From Rhodospirillaceae bacterium SYSU D60007 (GTDB lineage Bacteria; Pseudomonadota; Alphaproteobacteria; Reyranellales; Reyranellaceae), in contig QOCQ01000011.1 in assembly GCA_003574685.1 (NCBI GenBank), positions 1 to 64,000 on the forward strand: a stretch of 64,000 nucleotides of DNA, given 5' to 3'. Each line of letters opens with the position of its first letter. Position 1 is the stretch's first letter. Of this stretch, positions 1-9,507 are shown piece after piece. A program made the position numbers and the translations under genes. The notes under the pieces are model-generated. The model did not search any database and was not told the origin of the DNA. It saw nothing but the letters and a program-made list of their open reading frames with translations.

Positions 1-187
1 GTGCTATCTGTTGTCATGGCGTGATCTCCGCCGGCGCGCTAACGCCGGTTGTTGCTTGTTGGTCCAAGCCGGAGATTACGCCTCCTTCAAATTCCAACCA
101 CTTCCGCGACAGCACCCACACACCTGTCTACCTGTCTCCAATCTGTCTCCATCTGCCTCCGGACAGCCGCAGCGAAGGCAGGTGTGC

Positions 188-511
188 TCAGTGAGCGACG
201 TGATTGAAAACTGTGGGCGCCTGCCCTGCGCCGCCCCGACGCTGCTCCACAGTGCGCGCGTAACGCACCAGGCCTTTCAGCGCCAGCTTTGCCGACGCCA
301 GATCGGCTTCGGTGGTGCCGGATCTGGCGCGTTCCAGGATGTCGAGCACGACCAGCATGCGCTGGCGCAAGGCGCGCCAGGGCACGATATCCGGAGTCAG
401 CACCAGCCACATCTCGATGGCGGAGATCGCCTCATCGATGGAGTGAAGATGCCTCGGGCCGGGCCCAATTCCCCAGGGCGCCGGCCGCAAGAACAGAGTG
501 GTCTCGTTCAT
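188..511 (-). CDS. Small DUF982-like protein, 107 aa
   Basis: No known biochemical function. The start is placed at the ATG whose complement ends at 511 because GAAGGGA lies about 10 bases upstream; an in-frame ATG ten codons earlier has no better ribosome site. The pattern resembles DUF982 proteins common in Rhizobiales: a short basic N-terminus, an R-x-L-x-S-x-x-E-A motif near residue 25, a conserved Trp and an Ala/Arg-rich helical second half. The family match is from memory of its pattern and is moderate. The C-terminal 15 residues look disordered. It stands alone and is divergent from the small-gene cluster at 741-1514. Confidence 0.55.
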   Translation of the reverse strand: MNETTLFLRPAPWGIGPGPRHLHSIDEAISAIEMWLVLTPDIVPWRALRQRMLVVLDILERARSGTTEADLASAKLALKGLVRYARTVEQRRGGAGQAPTVFNHVAH

Positions 512-740
512 TGTCCGATGATTCCCTTCTGGCGGGAACATGCCGTGGCAAGGACCTTCGTCCTTGGGTGAGAGGCTACTCCTGCGGCCGGCCGAATGGC
601 CATCATCCCGTGGTCAAAACTGCGCGAAAAGGCCGAAGACGCTACTGCCTGTCTAACTGCAGGGATTGTGCAGCCCGGCTGCGCTGAAACACTTCCGCCC
701 GTCTGACGTTACCGCTGCGCGACGAACGGTGAGAGGACAG

Positions 741-1007
741 ATGAAGAAAGAGCAATCCGCGAAGCAACCCGGCCTCACGCCAGGGCTGGGTTCCGCGCCG
801 CAGCCACCCCCGGCCGGCCCGTCAGCGAGGCGCATGGCGATCGGCAGTCCGGAACCGGTGCCCGGCGGCGCGACCGAACCTCTGATCGGAAGACCGGCAG
901 CGCCAGGGAAACCGGCCGACAAGGCGGTCCGACAGGTCCGCGAGGTAGCTGCGGCCGTGAAGCGCCGGCAGGCCGGGCAGACAAAAGCCGCGCGGCGCAA
1001 GCGGTGA
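741..1007 (+). CDS. Small basic Pro/Ala-rich protein, 88 aa, unknown
   Basis: I do not recognise this protein. It starts at ATG 741, preceded by GAGAGGAC, and ends in a strongly basic tail rich in Lys, Arg and Ala (KRRQAGQTKAARRKR), with a Pro/Gly-rich low-complexity middle. Such tails can bind nucleic acid, but that is inference. The next gene begins 20 bases downstream on the same strand, so 741-1514 may be one small operon ending with the csbD remnant. Codon use agrees with coding, but the low complexity makes the call uncertain. Confidence 0.45.
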   Translation: MKKEQSAKQPGLTPGLGSAPQPPPAGPSARRMAIGSPEPVPGGATEPLIGRPAAPGKPADKAVRQVREVAAAVKRRQAGQTKAARRKR

Positions 1008-1027
1008 CACGAGAGGAAACGAACCCG

Positions 1028-1318
1028 ATGGGTGCGCCGCGCTGCTACTACACGTTGCAGTACAATTACTGGCTCGACCGGCGCCGCCCGCTTGAGATGT
1101 TCAGCTTCCTGCCGGCGCGCAACATCAATGCCATCTACGACTTCACGGTCTGGAAGGATGGCAAGGTGGTGGCCGCCTGGGCAGGCACGGAGAGTGATGC
1201 CTTCAATGCGATGCTCCACCTCTCGGCTCACGAAGAACGGCAGGCCGATACAGGAACCGCGAGCATGCCGGTTTCGTTCGACCAGCACCTCTACATGCCG
1301 CGAAGGAGAATGACATGA
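1028..1318 (+). CDS. Uncharacterised 96-aa protein upstream of csbD
   Basis: No family recognised. The start at ATG 1028 is preferred over an in-frame GTG at 1004 because AGAGGAAA lies just upstream of 1028. The protein is soluble, with aromatic residues near the N-terminus (YYTLQYNYWLD) and a short predicted beta-hairpin region (YDFTVWKDGKVVAAW). Its stop overlaps the ATG of the csbD remnant (ATGA at 1315-1318), which indicates translational coupling and supports both reading frames being real genes. Confidence 0.55.
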   Translation: MGAPRCYYTLQYNYWLDRRRPLEMFSFLPARNINAIYDFTVWKDGKVVAAWAGTESDAFNAMLHLSAHEERQADTGTASMPVSFDQHLYMPRRRMT

Positions 1319-1514
1319 ACTGGGATCGCATCGCGGGCAACTGGAAGCAGATGACGGGCAAGGCAAAGAGCGCTGGGGAGATCTGACGGACGACGACATG
1401 GCGAAGATCAACGGTCAGCGCGAGCAGCTCGTCGGCCGCATCCAGGAGCGCTACGGCATCGCCAAGGACGAGGCCGAGCGGCAGGTGAAGGCCTGGTCCG
1501 ACTCGCTCCACTAG
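1315..1514 (+). pseudogene. csbD: csbD-family stress protein, disrupted by a one-base deletion
   Basis: CsbD-like proteins are small general-stress proteins of unknown mechanism. The start ATG at 1315 has a strong site (AAGGAG) and reads MNWDRIAGNWKQMTGKAK, the classic CsbD N-terminus, then hits TGA after six more codons. Shifting by one base after position 1368 restores the family sequence (ERWGDLTDDD, then MAKINGQREQLVGRIQERYG) up to TAG at 1514, about 66 residues in total. One G is missing between 1368 and 1369. As written, the protein would be truncated to 23 residues. A sequencing or assembly error is a real alternative because the rest of the gene is intact. Confidence 0.85.
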
Positions 1515-1552
1515 CCCTCTGTCTTCGCATCGCCCGCTGCGTTGAGTGAGCA

Positions 1553-1574
1553 GGCGGCTGATTCCTCAGCCGCC
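1553..1574 (+). terminator. Hairpin after csbD, possible terminator
   Basis: GGCGGCTGA and TCAGCCGCC form a perfect 9-bp stem with a four-base loop (TTCC), 38 bases after the csbD stop. There is no clear T-run directly after it (a weak GTTTCTTC follows about eight bases later), so it is a possible but not a canonical rho-independent terminator. Confidence 0.45.
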
Positions 1575-1819
1575 GGTCGCAGGTTTCTTCACGGTGCGGT
1601 TAGGCGTTCTGCCAATGTTCATGCAATAGTGCACTGCGAAACGCTACTTGTTCGCGGTCTATTGACGTAATGTTCACAAAACTACTGTAGTTCTATCGCA
1701 ATTGTGCAAATATACGTGAATATCGGAATCTTTTGAGAACACATCTTTAACGATAGCTTGATTTGCTTGTCTGCCGCTTGACGCAGCCGGGTGCAGCCGC
1801 CACAGATCGGCGTCGCCGG
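1575..1819. promoter_or_regulatory. AT-rich intergenic region with a candidate promoter
   Basis: No gene seen here. The stretch from about 1610 to 1770 is visibly AT-rich against its surroundings. TTGACG at 1662-1667 and TGTAGT at 1686-1691, 18 bases apart, make a plausible sigma-70-type promoter reading towards the nuclease gene at 1820. AATGTTCA occurs twice (near 1615 and 1669) and could be a regulator half-site. This is pattern-level evidence only. Confidence 0.3.
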
Positions 1820-2311
1820 ATGAAGCCTGCCTTTCTTGCCGCCCTTGTTGCTTGCTGCCTCGCATCGGCTACCTGGGCGCGCGCCGAGACCATCCTGTCG
1901 GGCATGGCGTCCGGGCTCGACGAGGACTCCATCGCCGTGCAGGGCAAGCGGGTGCGGCTGTGGGGCATCGACGCGCCCGGCCTCGAGCAGACGTGCAAGC
2001 GTGCCGGCAAGGCCTGGCCCTGCGGCCGGGAGGCGGCGCGCGCGCTCAACCGGCTGGTGACCGGCAATACGGTGCGCTGCATCGTGATCGTCGAGGACAA
2101 GCTGCGCCGCCTGGTCGTGGGCGACTGCACGCTGGGCGGCGAAAGCCTCTCGCGCTGGATGGTGCGCAACGGCTGGGCCGTGATGGCGCGCCAAACCACC
2201 GCCTATGCGAAGGACGAGGCCGAGGCGAAGGAAGCGCGCCGCGGCATCTGGTCCAGCGAGTTCGAAATGCCCTGGGACTGGCGCATCCGCCAGCGGCTGA
2301 AAGGCCGGTAG
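1820..2311 (+). CDS. Secreted thermonuclease-family (SNase-fold) protein
   Basis: Staphylococcal-nuclease-like proteins hydrolyse DNA or RNA with Ca2+. This one is 163 residues. Starting at ATG 1820 gives a clear signal peptide (MKPAFLAALVACCLASATWARA, cleavage near residue 22), so it is likely periplasmic or secreted. The SNase core shows in VRLWGIDAPGLEQTC (the conserved Asp loop) and in the GREAARALNRLV helix; the Arg-rich segment EDKLRRLVVGD corresponds to the second catalytic region. The C-terminal KEARRGIWSS followed by a short tail is typical of alphaproteobacterial members. It is convergent with the CoxL-like gene (6-base gap). Nuclease activity itself is inferred. Confidence 0.85.
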   Translation: MKPAFLAALVACCLASATWARAETILSGMASGLDEDSIAVQGKRVRLWGIDAPGLEQTCKRAGKAWPCGREAARALNRLVTGNTVRCIVIVEDKLRRLVVGDCTLGGESLSRWMVRNGWAVMARQTTAYAKDEAEAKEARRGIWSSEFEMPWDWRIRQRLKGR

Positions 2312-2317
2312 GGACTC

Positions 2318-4618
2318 CTATTTGCCCGCCGCCTCACGGATCGCCGACCACACACGCTGCGGCGTGGCCGGCATCTGGATGTTGCGCACGCCCAACGGCC
2401 ACAACGCGTCCATGATGGCGTTGAGCATGGTGGGCGTGGAGCCCACCGTGCCTGACTCGCCCACACCCTTGACTCCCAGCGGATTGCCTTTGGCGGGCAC
2501 CGACTCGTCCAGCGCATTGTTGAACGTCGGCAGGTCATCGGCCCGCGGCATGGCATAATCCATGAACGAGCCGGTCAGAAGCTGCCCGCTTTCGGCGTCG
2601 TAGACCGCACCCTCCAGCAGCGCCTGGCCGATGCCCTGCGCCGTGCCGCCATGGATCTGGCCGAACACGATGGGCCGGTGCAGCGGTCGGCCGACATCGT
2701 CCACGGTGGTGTAGCGCGCGATCTCGACCTTGCCCGTATCGGGATCGATCTCGACCTCCGCCACGTGGGCGCCATTGGGCCAGGCGATGCCCTCCACGCT
2801 GCTGACGTTCTCGATAAAGATGCGCTTCTCCGGCTGGCGCGCCGCCAGCTCAAACAGGCCGATGGTACGGTCCGTGCCGACGATACGGAAGCTGCCGGCT
2901 TCGTACTGGATGTCACCGGCAGCCGCCTCAAGCGCATCCGCCGCCAGCTCGCGGCCCTTGTCGAGCAGCTTCTGCGTGCCGGCGGCCACCGCCGAACCGC
3001 CGATATAGGCCGAGCGCGATCCCATCGAGCCCACGCCGCCGACGCGGTCGGAGTCGCCCATCGCGATCTCGATTTTGCCGGCGTCGATGCCCAGCAGCTC
3101 GGCGGCAAGCTGTGTGAAGCTGGTCTGCAAGCCCTGCCCCATGCCCTGCGTGCCCATCCAGATACGCAGCTTGCCGCCGCCCAGCACCTCGTAATGCGCC
3201 ATCTCGCTCAGCACATTGGCCGAGGTCCACTCGACGTAGGTCGCGAGGCCACGACCATAGAGCTTGCCGCGCTTCTCGGCCGCCTGCTTGCGGGCGGCAA
3301 AGCCGTCCCAGTCCGCGGCCTCCAGCACTTTGGTCAGGAACAGGTCGAAATCGCCGGAATCGTATTTCTCGCCCATCGCCGTGGTGTAGGGCATCTGCGC
3401 CGGCTTCACGAAGCTGCGCCGCCGCAGCTCGGCGGGATCGATGCCGGTTTGCCGGGCGGCTGTGTCCATCAGCCGCTCCAGATCAAGGATGCACTCCGGC
3501 CTGCCGGCACCGCGATAGGCGCCGATGGTCGCCGTATTGCTGAGCACGCAGGCCAGCCGCAGATCAAGCGTCGGGATGTCGTAGGTGCCGGTCACGACCT
3601 TGGGCCCGACGAACAACGGGATCACGACACCAGCCCGCGACGGGTACGCGCCGATATTGGCCCAGGCCTCCAGCCGCAGGCCCAGAATCCGGCCGTCCTT
3701 GTCGAGCGCCAGGGAAGCCTTGTGAAGCTGGTCGCGGCCAGCGGTGGTGCCCGCGAACTCTTCGCCGCGTTCGGCCCGCCACTTCACCGGAAGCTTCAGC
3801 ACCTTGCAGGCCCATACCGCCACCGACTCGTCGGGCTGAATGCCCACCTTCATGCCGAAGCCGCCGCCGATGTCGCGCACCAGCACGCGCACCGTCTCCT
3901 TCGGCATGTTCAGGATGGTCTCGCACAGCGTATCGCGCGTCACGGACGGGTTCTGGCTGGCGATGTGCACCACGATGCGATCGCACTCCCACTCGGCCAG
4001 CACCGCGCGTGGTTCCATGGCGTTGACGATCAGCCGCTGGTGCTCGATCTCCAGCGACACAACATGCGCTGCGGCCCTGAAGGCGGCATCGGTCTTCGCC
4101 TGGTCGCCGAAGCGGTTGACACCGATCACGTTGCCCGGTGCGTCGTGCCACACCAGCGGCGCACCTTCCGCCAGCGCCGCTTTCGTGTCGGCCACTGCCG
4201 GAAGCATGTTGTATTCGACCTCCACCAGCTCGGCCGCGTCCTGTGCGTGGGCTCGTGTTTCGGCGATCACGGCAACGACCGGCTCGCCGACATGACGAAC
4301 CACATCGTGGGCCAGTGAGCGGCGCGGCGGCATCTCGGGCTTCTGGCCGTCGGGACGCGGGAACATCGCCGGAAATGCGAAGGTGCCGACGCCATCCTTC
4401 TCCATATCGGCCCAGGTGAAGACCGCGACCACGCCCGGCGCCGCCTTCGCCGCTGCCGTGTCAATTGACACGATCTTCGCGTGCGCGTGCGGCGAGCGCA
4501 CCAGCACCATCTCGACCTGGCCGGGCCGTGAGAGATTGTCGGCGAAACCGCCGGTGCCTGTCAGAAGCCGCTGATCCTCGACACGACTGATGTACTGCGC
4601 CTTGCCAAACGCCGCCAT
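2318..4618 (-). CDS. Molybdopterin-binding subunit, form II CoxL-like (xanthine dehydrogenase family)
   Basis: Large Mo-cofactor subunit of the xanthine oxidase/CO dehydrogenase superfamily; such enzymes hydroxylate aldehydes, purines or other heterocycles. The 766-residue frame starts at ATG 4618 (GGAG upstream), preferred over a TTG ten codons earlier. Visible are the N-terminal hammerhead domain (about 15-130), GGGFG at 251-255, AYRGAGR at 367-373 and a C-terminal GVGESG carrying the likely catalytic Glu. AYRGAGR is the form II signature; true form I CO dehydrogenase has AYxCSFR, so CO oxidation is unlikely. No FAD subunit, [2Fe-2S] subunit or maturation gene lies next to it, so its partners must be encoded elsewhere. 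The substrate is unknown. Confidence 0.9.
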   Translation of the reverse strand: MAAFGKAQYISRVEDQRLLTGTGGFADNLSRPGQVEMVLVRSPHAHAKIVSIDTAAAKAAPGVVAVFTWADMEKDGVGTFAFPAMFPRPDGQKPEMPPRRSLAHDVVRHVGEPVVAVIAETRAHAQDAAELVEVEYNMLPAVADTKAALAEGAPLVWHDAPGNVIGVNRFGDQAKTDAAFRAAAHVVSLEIEHQRLIVNAMEPRAVLAEWECDRIVVHIASQNPSVTRDTLCETILNMPKETVRVLVRDIGGGFGMKVGIQPDESVAVWACKVLKLPVKWRAERGEEFAGTTAGRDQLHKASLALDKDGRILGLRLEAWANIGAYPSRAGVVIPLFVGPKVVTGTYDIPTLDLRLACVLSNTATIGAYRGAGRPECILDLERLMDTAARQTGIDPAELRRRSFVKPAQMPYTTAMGEKYDSGDFDLFLTKVLEAADWDGFAARKQAAEKRGKLYGRGLATYVEWTSANVLSEMAHYEVLGGGKLRIWMGTQGMGQGLQTSFTQLAAELLGIDAGKIEIAMGDSDRVGGVGSMGSRSAYIGGSAVAAGTQKLLDKGRELAADALEAAAGDIQYEAGSFRIVGTDRTIGLFELAARQPEKRIFIENVSSVEGIAWPNGAHVAEVEIDPDTGKVEIARYTTVDDVGRPLHRPIVFGQIHGGTAQGIGQALLEGAVYDAESGQLLTGSFMDYAMPRADDLPTFNNALDESVPAKGNPLGVKGVGESGTVGSTPTMLNAIMDALWPLGVRNIQMPATPQRVWSAIREAAGK

Positions 4619-4762
4619 GAACTGCTCCGCGAAACTGCTCTTGCGCAAAAGGGGCCGGACTATAGCGGCTCACGTGATGAAGGAAACAGCCGCGCGCAAT
4701 GCCGCGGCCATCACATCATCTTGTCCCTGCATTCCCCGTGCCAATGTGATGGCCGGCCCTGC

Positions 4763-6361
4763 TTACGCGGCCCGCGCATCCTCGCGGATCATGTCGGCGC
4801 CCTTCTCGGCAATCATGATGGTGGGCGCGTTGGTATTGGTGGTCGTGACGCTCGGCATGACGGAAGCGTCGATCACGCGCAGCCCGGCAAGGCCATGCAC
4901 CCGCAGCCGTGAGTCGACCACGGCCTGCGGGTCCTCGCCCATACGGCACGTGCCGACGGGATGATAGACAGTAGTACCAGTGCGGCGGCCGAAATCCGCC
5001 AGCGCCTCGTCCGTGCGCACGTCGGACCCGGGCGCGGTTTCGCTGGCGGAATGACGCGCCAGCGCCGGCGCCTCGAAGATCCGCCGTGCATGGCGCAGGC
5101 CGGCGACCAGCACCCGCAAATCGTCTGCTGCCGAGAGATAGTTCGGCCGGATCACCGGATGCGCAAACGGATCGGGCGAGACGGCCATGATCGTGCCGCG
5201 GCTTTCCGGCCGCGCAATCGAGCAGGCCACGGTCATGCCCGCTTCGCGCTCCAGCGCGCCGAAGCGCAAATTGTCGTAGCTGGCCGGCGTAAACAGGAGC
5301 TGGATATCGGGGCTGGCCAGTCCCTCGCGGCTGCGCGCCAGCACCATGGCGCTGCTGACGCCGAAGGTCAGCGCGCCGCGTCCCGTCGTCAGCCAGCGCG
5401 CCACCTCGCCCGCCAGCCGGACGCCGCGCGCGAGCTGGTTGATCGAGACGGCGTCCTTCACGCGATGGGCAATGCGGGCACAATAGTGGTCGGACAGGTT
5501 GGCGCCGACACCGGGCAGGTCGTGCCTGACCTCGACGCCGATCGACTTCAGGTGTGCCGCTGATCCGACACCCGAGATTTGCAGCAGGTGCGGCGAATTG
5601 ACTGTGCCGCCCGAGAGGATCACTTCGCGCGCCGCACGTATCTCGCGCATGACGCCATCCTGCTGAAAGGCAACGCCGGTGCAGCGCTTGCCATCGAAAA
5701 TCAGGCGCGCCACGCGCGCGTCGGTCTCAATGCAAAGATTGGCGCGCCCGCGCGCACGACGCAGGAACGTCGTGGCCGTGGACCCGCGGAAGCGGCCATT
5801 GCGTGACATCTGGGAATAGCCCACACCCTCCTGCTGCGGCCCGTTGAGATCGGGGCTGAGCGCGAAGCCTGCCTGTTGCGCGGCCTCGACGAAGCGATGC
5901 GTCAGCGGCAGGATGGTACGGTAATCCTCGACCTGGAGCGGACCGCCTTTGGCGCGGTTTGGGCCATCGCCGGATACGTAGTTCTCCGATTTCATGAAGT
6001 ACGGCAACACCTCGTCCCAGCTCCAGCCGCGACAGCCGCGCTGAGCCCAGCCGTCGTAGTCGGCGGCGTTGCCGCGGATGTAGAGCATGCCGTTGATCGA
6101 GCTGCTGCCGCCCAGCACGCGCCCGCGTGGCCAGTGGATCGGCCGGTCGCCGGTGGCCGGCTGCGGTTCGGCGGTGTAGTTCCAGTTGATCACCGGATGA
6201 CGCAGCAGCTTCAGGACTCCGGCCGGCACATGGATCCAGGGATGCCGGTCGCGCGGTCCGGCTTCCAGCAGCACGACCTGCGCGCGTCCGTCCTCGCTGA
6301 GCCGGTCGGCCAGCACGCAGCCGGCCGAGCCGGCACCGATGATCACATAGTCTGCCTGCAT
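4763..6361 (-). CDS. GMC-family oxidoreductase (choline/alcohol dehydrogenase type)
   Basis: FAD-dependent glucose-methanol-choline oxidoreductase of 532 residues. The start at 6361 has a strong GGGGAGG site. The Rossmann FAD motif GAGSAG is at 9-14, GMC signature 1 ([13 protein letters not shown]) around 80-92, and the catalytic His lies in [10 protein letters not shown] near 467, with a partner Asn near 511. The substrate (choline, polyethylene glycol or another alcohol) cannot be read from the sequence. It sits 144 bases upstream of the CoxL-like gene on the same strand. It is divergent, across 110 bases, from a Liv-type transporter, which suggests the transporter may supply the substrate; that link is inference. 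Confidence 0.93.
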   Translation of the reverse strand: MQADYVIIGAGSAGCVLADRLSEDGRAQVVLLEAGPRDRHPWIHVPAGVLKLLRHPVINWNYTAEPQPATGDRPIHWPRGRVLGGSSSINGMLYIRGNAADYDGWAQRGCRGWSWDEVLPYFMKSENYVSGDGPNRAKGGPLQVEDYRTILPLTHRFVEAAQQAGFALSPDLNGPQQEGVGYSQMSRNGRFRGSTATTFLRRARGRANLCIETDARVARLIFDGKRCTGVAFQQDGVMREIRAAREVILSGGTVNSPHLLQISGVGSAAHLKSIGVEVRHDLPGVGANLSDHYCARIAHRVKDAVSINQLARGVRLAGEVARWLTTGRGALTFGVSSAMVLARSREGLASPDIQLLFTPASYDNLRFGALEREAGMTVACSIARPESRGTIMAVSPDPFAHPVIRPNYLSAADDLRVLVAGLRHARRIFEAPALARHSASETAPGSDVRTDEALADFGRRTGTTVYHPVGTCRMGEDPQAVVDSRLRVHGLAGLRVIDASVMPSVTTTNTNAPTIMIAEKGADMIREDARAA

Positions 6362-6471
6362 GAATGCCACCTCCCCGTTTTGCGATTGCAGCACGCACGG
6401 GCCGCGCTTTCCACACCTGGTGCCCTATTCTAAGCTGCCGTGACAAGGCGCCGGCAGCCGGGGAGGGCGTG

Positions 6472-7638
6472 ATGCTCAGAAGATCGTTCGTTTTGGGAAG
6501 CGTGCTGGCGGCACTGATGTCGGGCGGCGCTGTCGCGCAGGACGTGGTGAAGATTGGGCTGATCCTGCCCATGACGGGCCCCTTTGCCTCGACCGGACGC
6601 CAGATCGAGGCGGCCGTAAAGCTCTACATGGCGCAGCACGGAACGACCGCCGGCGGCAAGAAGATCGAGCTGATCGTCAAGGACGATACCGGCGTTGCCG
6701 ATGTCACCCGGCGGCTGGCGCAAGAGCTGGTGGTCAACGACAAGGTCACGTTCCTGGCCGGCTTCGGCCTGACACCAACGGCGCTGGCCACGGCGCCGAT
6801 CGCCACGCAGGCCAAAGTACCGCAGATCGTGATGGCTGCCGGCACGTCGGTCATCACGGAGCGCTCGCCGTTCATCGTGCGTACCAGCTTCACCCTGCCG
6901 CAGAACACGCTACCGATCGCCGACTGGGCCGTAAGGAACGGGCTGAAGAAAGTCGTTACGCTGGTCAGCGATTTCGGTCCCGGCCTGGATGCCGAGAAGA
7001 CCTTCACCGAGGTCTTCACCAAGGGCGGCGGCACGGTGCCCGAGAAGCTGCGCGTGCCGCTGCGCAATCCCGATTTCGCGCCCTTCCTGCAGCGGGCCGC
7101 CGACGCGAAGCCGGATGCACTGTTCGTGTTCGTGCCGTCGGGCGCCGGCTCCGCGGTGATGAAACAGTTCGCCGAGCGCGGGTTGGACAAGGCAGGAATC
7201 ACGCTGATCGGACCCGGCGACGTGACCGACGACGACATCCTCAACGACATGGGCGACGTGGCGCTGGGCACCATCACCAGCATGCACTACTCGGCGGCGC
7301 ACAACTCGCCGGAAAACAAGACCTACGTCGCGGCCTTTCGCAAGGCCACCAACGGCATGCGGCCGAACTTCATGTCGGTCGGCGGCTGGGACGGCATGCA
7401 CCTGATTTACCAGGCGCTGGCGAAGACAGGTGGCAATACTGACGGGACGGCCCTGGTCAATGCCATGAAGGGCATGCAGTGGATGAGCCCGCGCGGGCCG
7501 ATCTCGATCGACCCGGAAACCCGCGACATCGTGCAGAACGTCTATGTGCGCAAGGTCGAGCGCGTCGACGGCGAGCTCTACAATGTCGAGTTCGCCACCT
7601 TCGAAGCCGTCAGGGACCCCGGCAAGGAGAAGAAGTAG
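6472..7638 (+). CDS. ABC transporter substrate-binding protein, branched-chain (LivK) type
   Basis: Periplasmic binding protein of the HAAT family, 388 residues. ATG 6472 follows GGGGAGGG and opens a signal peptide (MLRRSFVLGSVLAALMSGGAVAQ, cleavage near 22). The mature N-terminus VVKIGLILPMTGPFASTGRQ is the characteristic first strand and ligand loop of type I periplasmic folds. It leads the five-gene operon with two permeases and two ATPases (7658-10962). Members of this family also bind aromatic acids, amides and urea, so leucine is not assured. The divergent GMC/CoxL-like genes hint at a catabolic substrate. Confidence 0.93.
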   Translation: MLRRSFVLGSVLAALMSGGAVAQDVVKIGLILPMTGPFASTGRQIEAAVKLYMAQHGTTAGGKKIELIVKDDTGVADVTRRLAQELVVNDKVTFLAGFGLTPTALATAPIATQAKVPQIVMAAGTSVITERSPFIVRTSFTLPQNTLPIADWAVRNGLKKVVTLVSDFGPGLDAEKTFTEVFTKGGGTVPEKLRVPLRNPDFAPFLQRAADAKPDALFVFVPSGAGSAVMKQFAERGLDKAGITLIGPGDVTDDDILNDMGDVALGTITSMHYSAAHNSPENKTYVAAFRKATNGMRPNFMSVGGWDGMHLIYQALAKTGGNTDGTALVNAMKGMQWMSPRGPISIDPETRDIVQNVYVRKVERVDGELYNVEFATFEAVRDPGKEKK

Positions 7639-7657
7639 GTAGCGTGAATCGGGTCTG

Positions 7658-8518
7658 ATGCTCACCATCCTCTTCGACGGCCTCGCCTACGGCATGATCC
7701 TGTTCGTGCTGGCCTGCGGGCTGGCGGTGACGCTGGGCTTGATGAACTTCGTCAACCTGGCGCATGGCGCGTTTGCGATGGCCGGCGGCTACATCACCGT
7801 GCTGCTGATGAGCCGTGCCAGCGTTCCGTTCCTGCTGTGCCTGCCCATCGCCTTTGCCATCACGGCGCTGATCGGCCTGCTGCTGGAACGCACACTCTAT
7901 GTCTGGCTCTACAGCCGCCCGCACCTCGATCATGTGCTCTTCACCATCGGGCTGGTGTTCATGTCGATTGCGGCCGTGGACTACACCATGGGCGCGCAAC
8001 AGCAGATCATCCGCCTGCCCGTCTTCTTGCAAGGGCGCCTCGAGGTGCTGGGGGTCAGCATCGGCGTGTACCGCCTGTTCGTCATTCTCGTGTGCGGCGT
8101 GCTGGTTGTCGTGCTGCAATCCATTCTCGTCTTCACGCGCTTCGGCAGCCGGCTGCGCGCCGCAGTCGACGACCAGCGGGTGGCCCGCGGGCTTGGTATT
8201 GACGTCGATGCCGTCTTTGCGATCACCTTTGCCGCCGGTTCGGGGCTGGCGGGACTGGGTGGCGCACTGGGCGCGGAAATCCTCGGGCTGGATCCGACCT
8301 TCCCGCTGAAGTTCATGATCTACTTCCTCATCGTGGTGACGGTGGGCGGCACCACCAGCATCACCGGCCCGTTTCTCGCCGCGATCCTGCTCGGCGTTGC
8401 CGATGTTGCCGGCAAATACTACGTGCCCGAGCTCGGCGCCTTCGTGATCTACGCCCTTATGGTGCTCGTGCTGTTGTGGCGGCCGCACGGCCTCTTCACC
8501 CGCCGCGGCGCACGCTGA
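7658..8518 (+). CDS. livH: Branched-chain-type ABC permease, LivH-like
   Basis: Inner-membrane permease of 286 residues with about eight hydrophobic segments. The N-terminal pattern LAYGMILFVLACGLAVTLGLMNFVNLAHGAFAM is diagnostic of LivH proteins, and the cytoplasmic loop that contacts the ATPases (RAAVDDQRVARGLGID) is present near residue 165. It begins 19 bases after the binding-protein stop. It would pair with the LivM-like permease that follows. Confidence 0.93.
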   Translation: MLTILFDGLAYGMILFVLACGLAVTLGLMNFVNLAHGAFAMAGGYITVLLMSRASVPFLLCLPIAFAITALIGLLLERTLYVWLYSRPHLDHVLFTIGLVFMSIAAVDYTMGAQQQIIRLPVFLQGRLEVLGVSIGVYRLFVILVCGVLVVVLQSILVFTRFGSRLRAAVDDQRVARGLGIDVDAVFAITFAAGSGLAGLGGALGAEILGLDPTFPLKFMIYFLIVVTVGGTTSITGPFLAAILLGVADVAGKYYVPELGAFVIYALMVLVLLWRPHGLFTRRGAR

Positions 8519-8523
8519 TCGTG

Positions 8524-9507
8524 ATGGCTGCCGACTGGGTCCGGCGCATCGCTGTGAACCACCGCGAGTGGGTGTTCTGGATCGTTGCCATCGCCCTGCC
8601 GCTGCTGTTTCCGGGCAAGCTGCTGCTGATCAACGAGATCGCGATTCTGGCATTATTCGCGCTGTCGCTCGACCTGCTGCTGGGATACGCCGGCATTATC
8701 TCCCTGGGACATGCTGCGTTTTTCGGCGTTGGCGCCTATGCCGCCGGCCTGCTCGCGAAGCACGGGCTCGCCGAACCACTGGTCGGCCTTCTCCTGTCCG
8801 CGGCGGCGGCAGCAGTGCTCGGCTTTCTCACCAGCTTCCTGGTGCTGCGAGGCTCGGATCTCACACGTCTGATGGTGACCATGGGCATTGGCCTGATGCT
8901 TCTTGAGCTTGCCAACCGCTTCGACACGATCACCGGCGGCGCCGACGGGCTGCAGGGCGTGGTCATGGCGCCCTTGCTGGGGCTGTTCGCCTTCGACCTC
9001 GCCGGCCGCACCGCCTGCGCCTACAGCATGGCGATCCTGCTGGTGCTGTTCCTGCTGGCACGCCGGCTGGTGCGCTCCCCCTTCGGCCTGTCGCTGCGTG
9101 CGGTAAAGGCAAATCGCCTGCGCGCCGTCTCCGTCGGCGTGCCGGCGGACACACGCCTGGTCACGATCTATACGATTGCCGCTGCCTATGCTGGCGCCGC
9201 CGGCGCCCTGCTGGCGCAGACCACGCAATTCGTTTCGCTCGACGTGCTCGACTTTCACCGCTCGGCCGACGTGCTGCTGGTGCTGGTTCTGGGCGGTTCG
9301 GGCTATCTCTATGGCGGCCTGATCGGGGCCGCGATCTTCAAGGTGATGCAGGACTGGCTGGCCGCGCAGACGCCGCAATACTGGCAATTCTGGATCGGTC
9401 TGCTGCTGGTTGTGATCGTCCTGGCGGGTCGCGAGCGTGTCGCCGTGGCCATACGCCGGCGCTGGACGGCGCTGACGCGACGCTTCGCAGGAGAGCCGAC
9501 ACCGTGA
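8524..9507 (+). CDS. livM: Branched-chain-type ABC permease, LivM-like
   Basis: Second permease, 327 residues. It has the LivM hallmark LLLGYAGIISLGHAAFFGVGAYAAGLL near residue 50 and the coupling loop SLRAVKANRLRAVSVGV near 195. The start at ATG 8524 lies five bases after the LivH stop; an adjacent in-frame GTG at 8521 cannot be excluded. Its TGA overlaps the GTG start of the LivG-like gene (GTGA), showing translational coupling within the operon. Confidence 0.93.
   Translation: MAADWVRRIAVNHREWVFWIVAIALPLLFPGKLLLINEIAILALFALSLDLLLGYAGIISLGHAAFFGVGAYAAGLLAKHGLAEPLVGLLLSAAAAAVLGFLTSFLVLRGSDLTRLMVTMGIGLMLLELANRFDTITGGADGLQGVVMAPLLGLFAFDLAGRTACAYSMAILLVLFLLARRLVRSPFGLSLRAVKANRLRAVSVGVPADTRLVTIYTIAAAYAGAAGALLAQTTQFVSLDVLDFHRSADVLLVLVLGGSGYLYGGLIGAAIFKVMQDWLAAQTPQYWQFWIGLLLVVIVLAGRERVAVAIRRRWTALTRRFAGEPTP

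Noticed and set aside
1-187. Possible gene or RNA at the left edge
   Set aside because: Frames here lack ribosome sites and family resemblance; no tRNA-like cloverleaf was seen.
512-740. Hairpin AAGGAC-CTTC-GTCCTT near 550-565 as a terminator
   Set aside because: The stem is only six base pairs, no T-run follows in either direction, and it lies upstream of both neighbouring genes.
2651-4318. Long plus-strand frame opposite the CoxL-like gene
   Set aside because: Antisense shadow with no recognisable domain; the minus-strand protein has clear molybdopterin motifs.
2318-4618. Carbon monoxide dehydrogenase (CoxL form I)
   Set aside because: The active-site loop is AYRGAGR rather than AYxCSFR, and CoxM/CoxS are absent.
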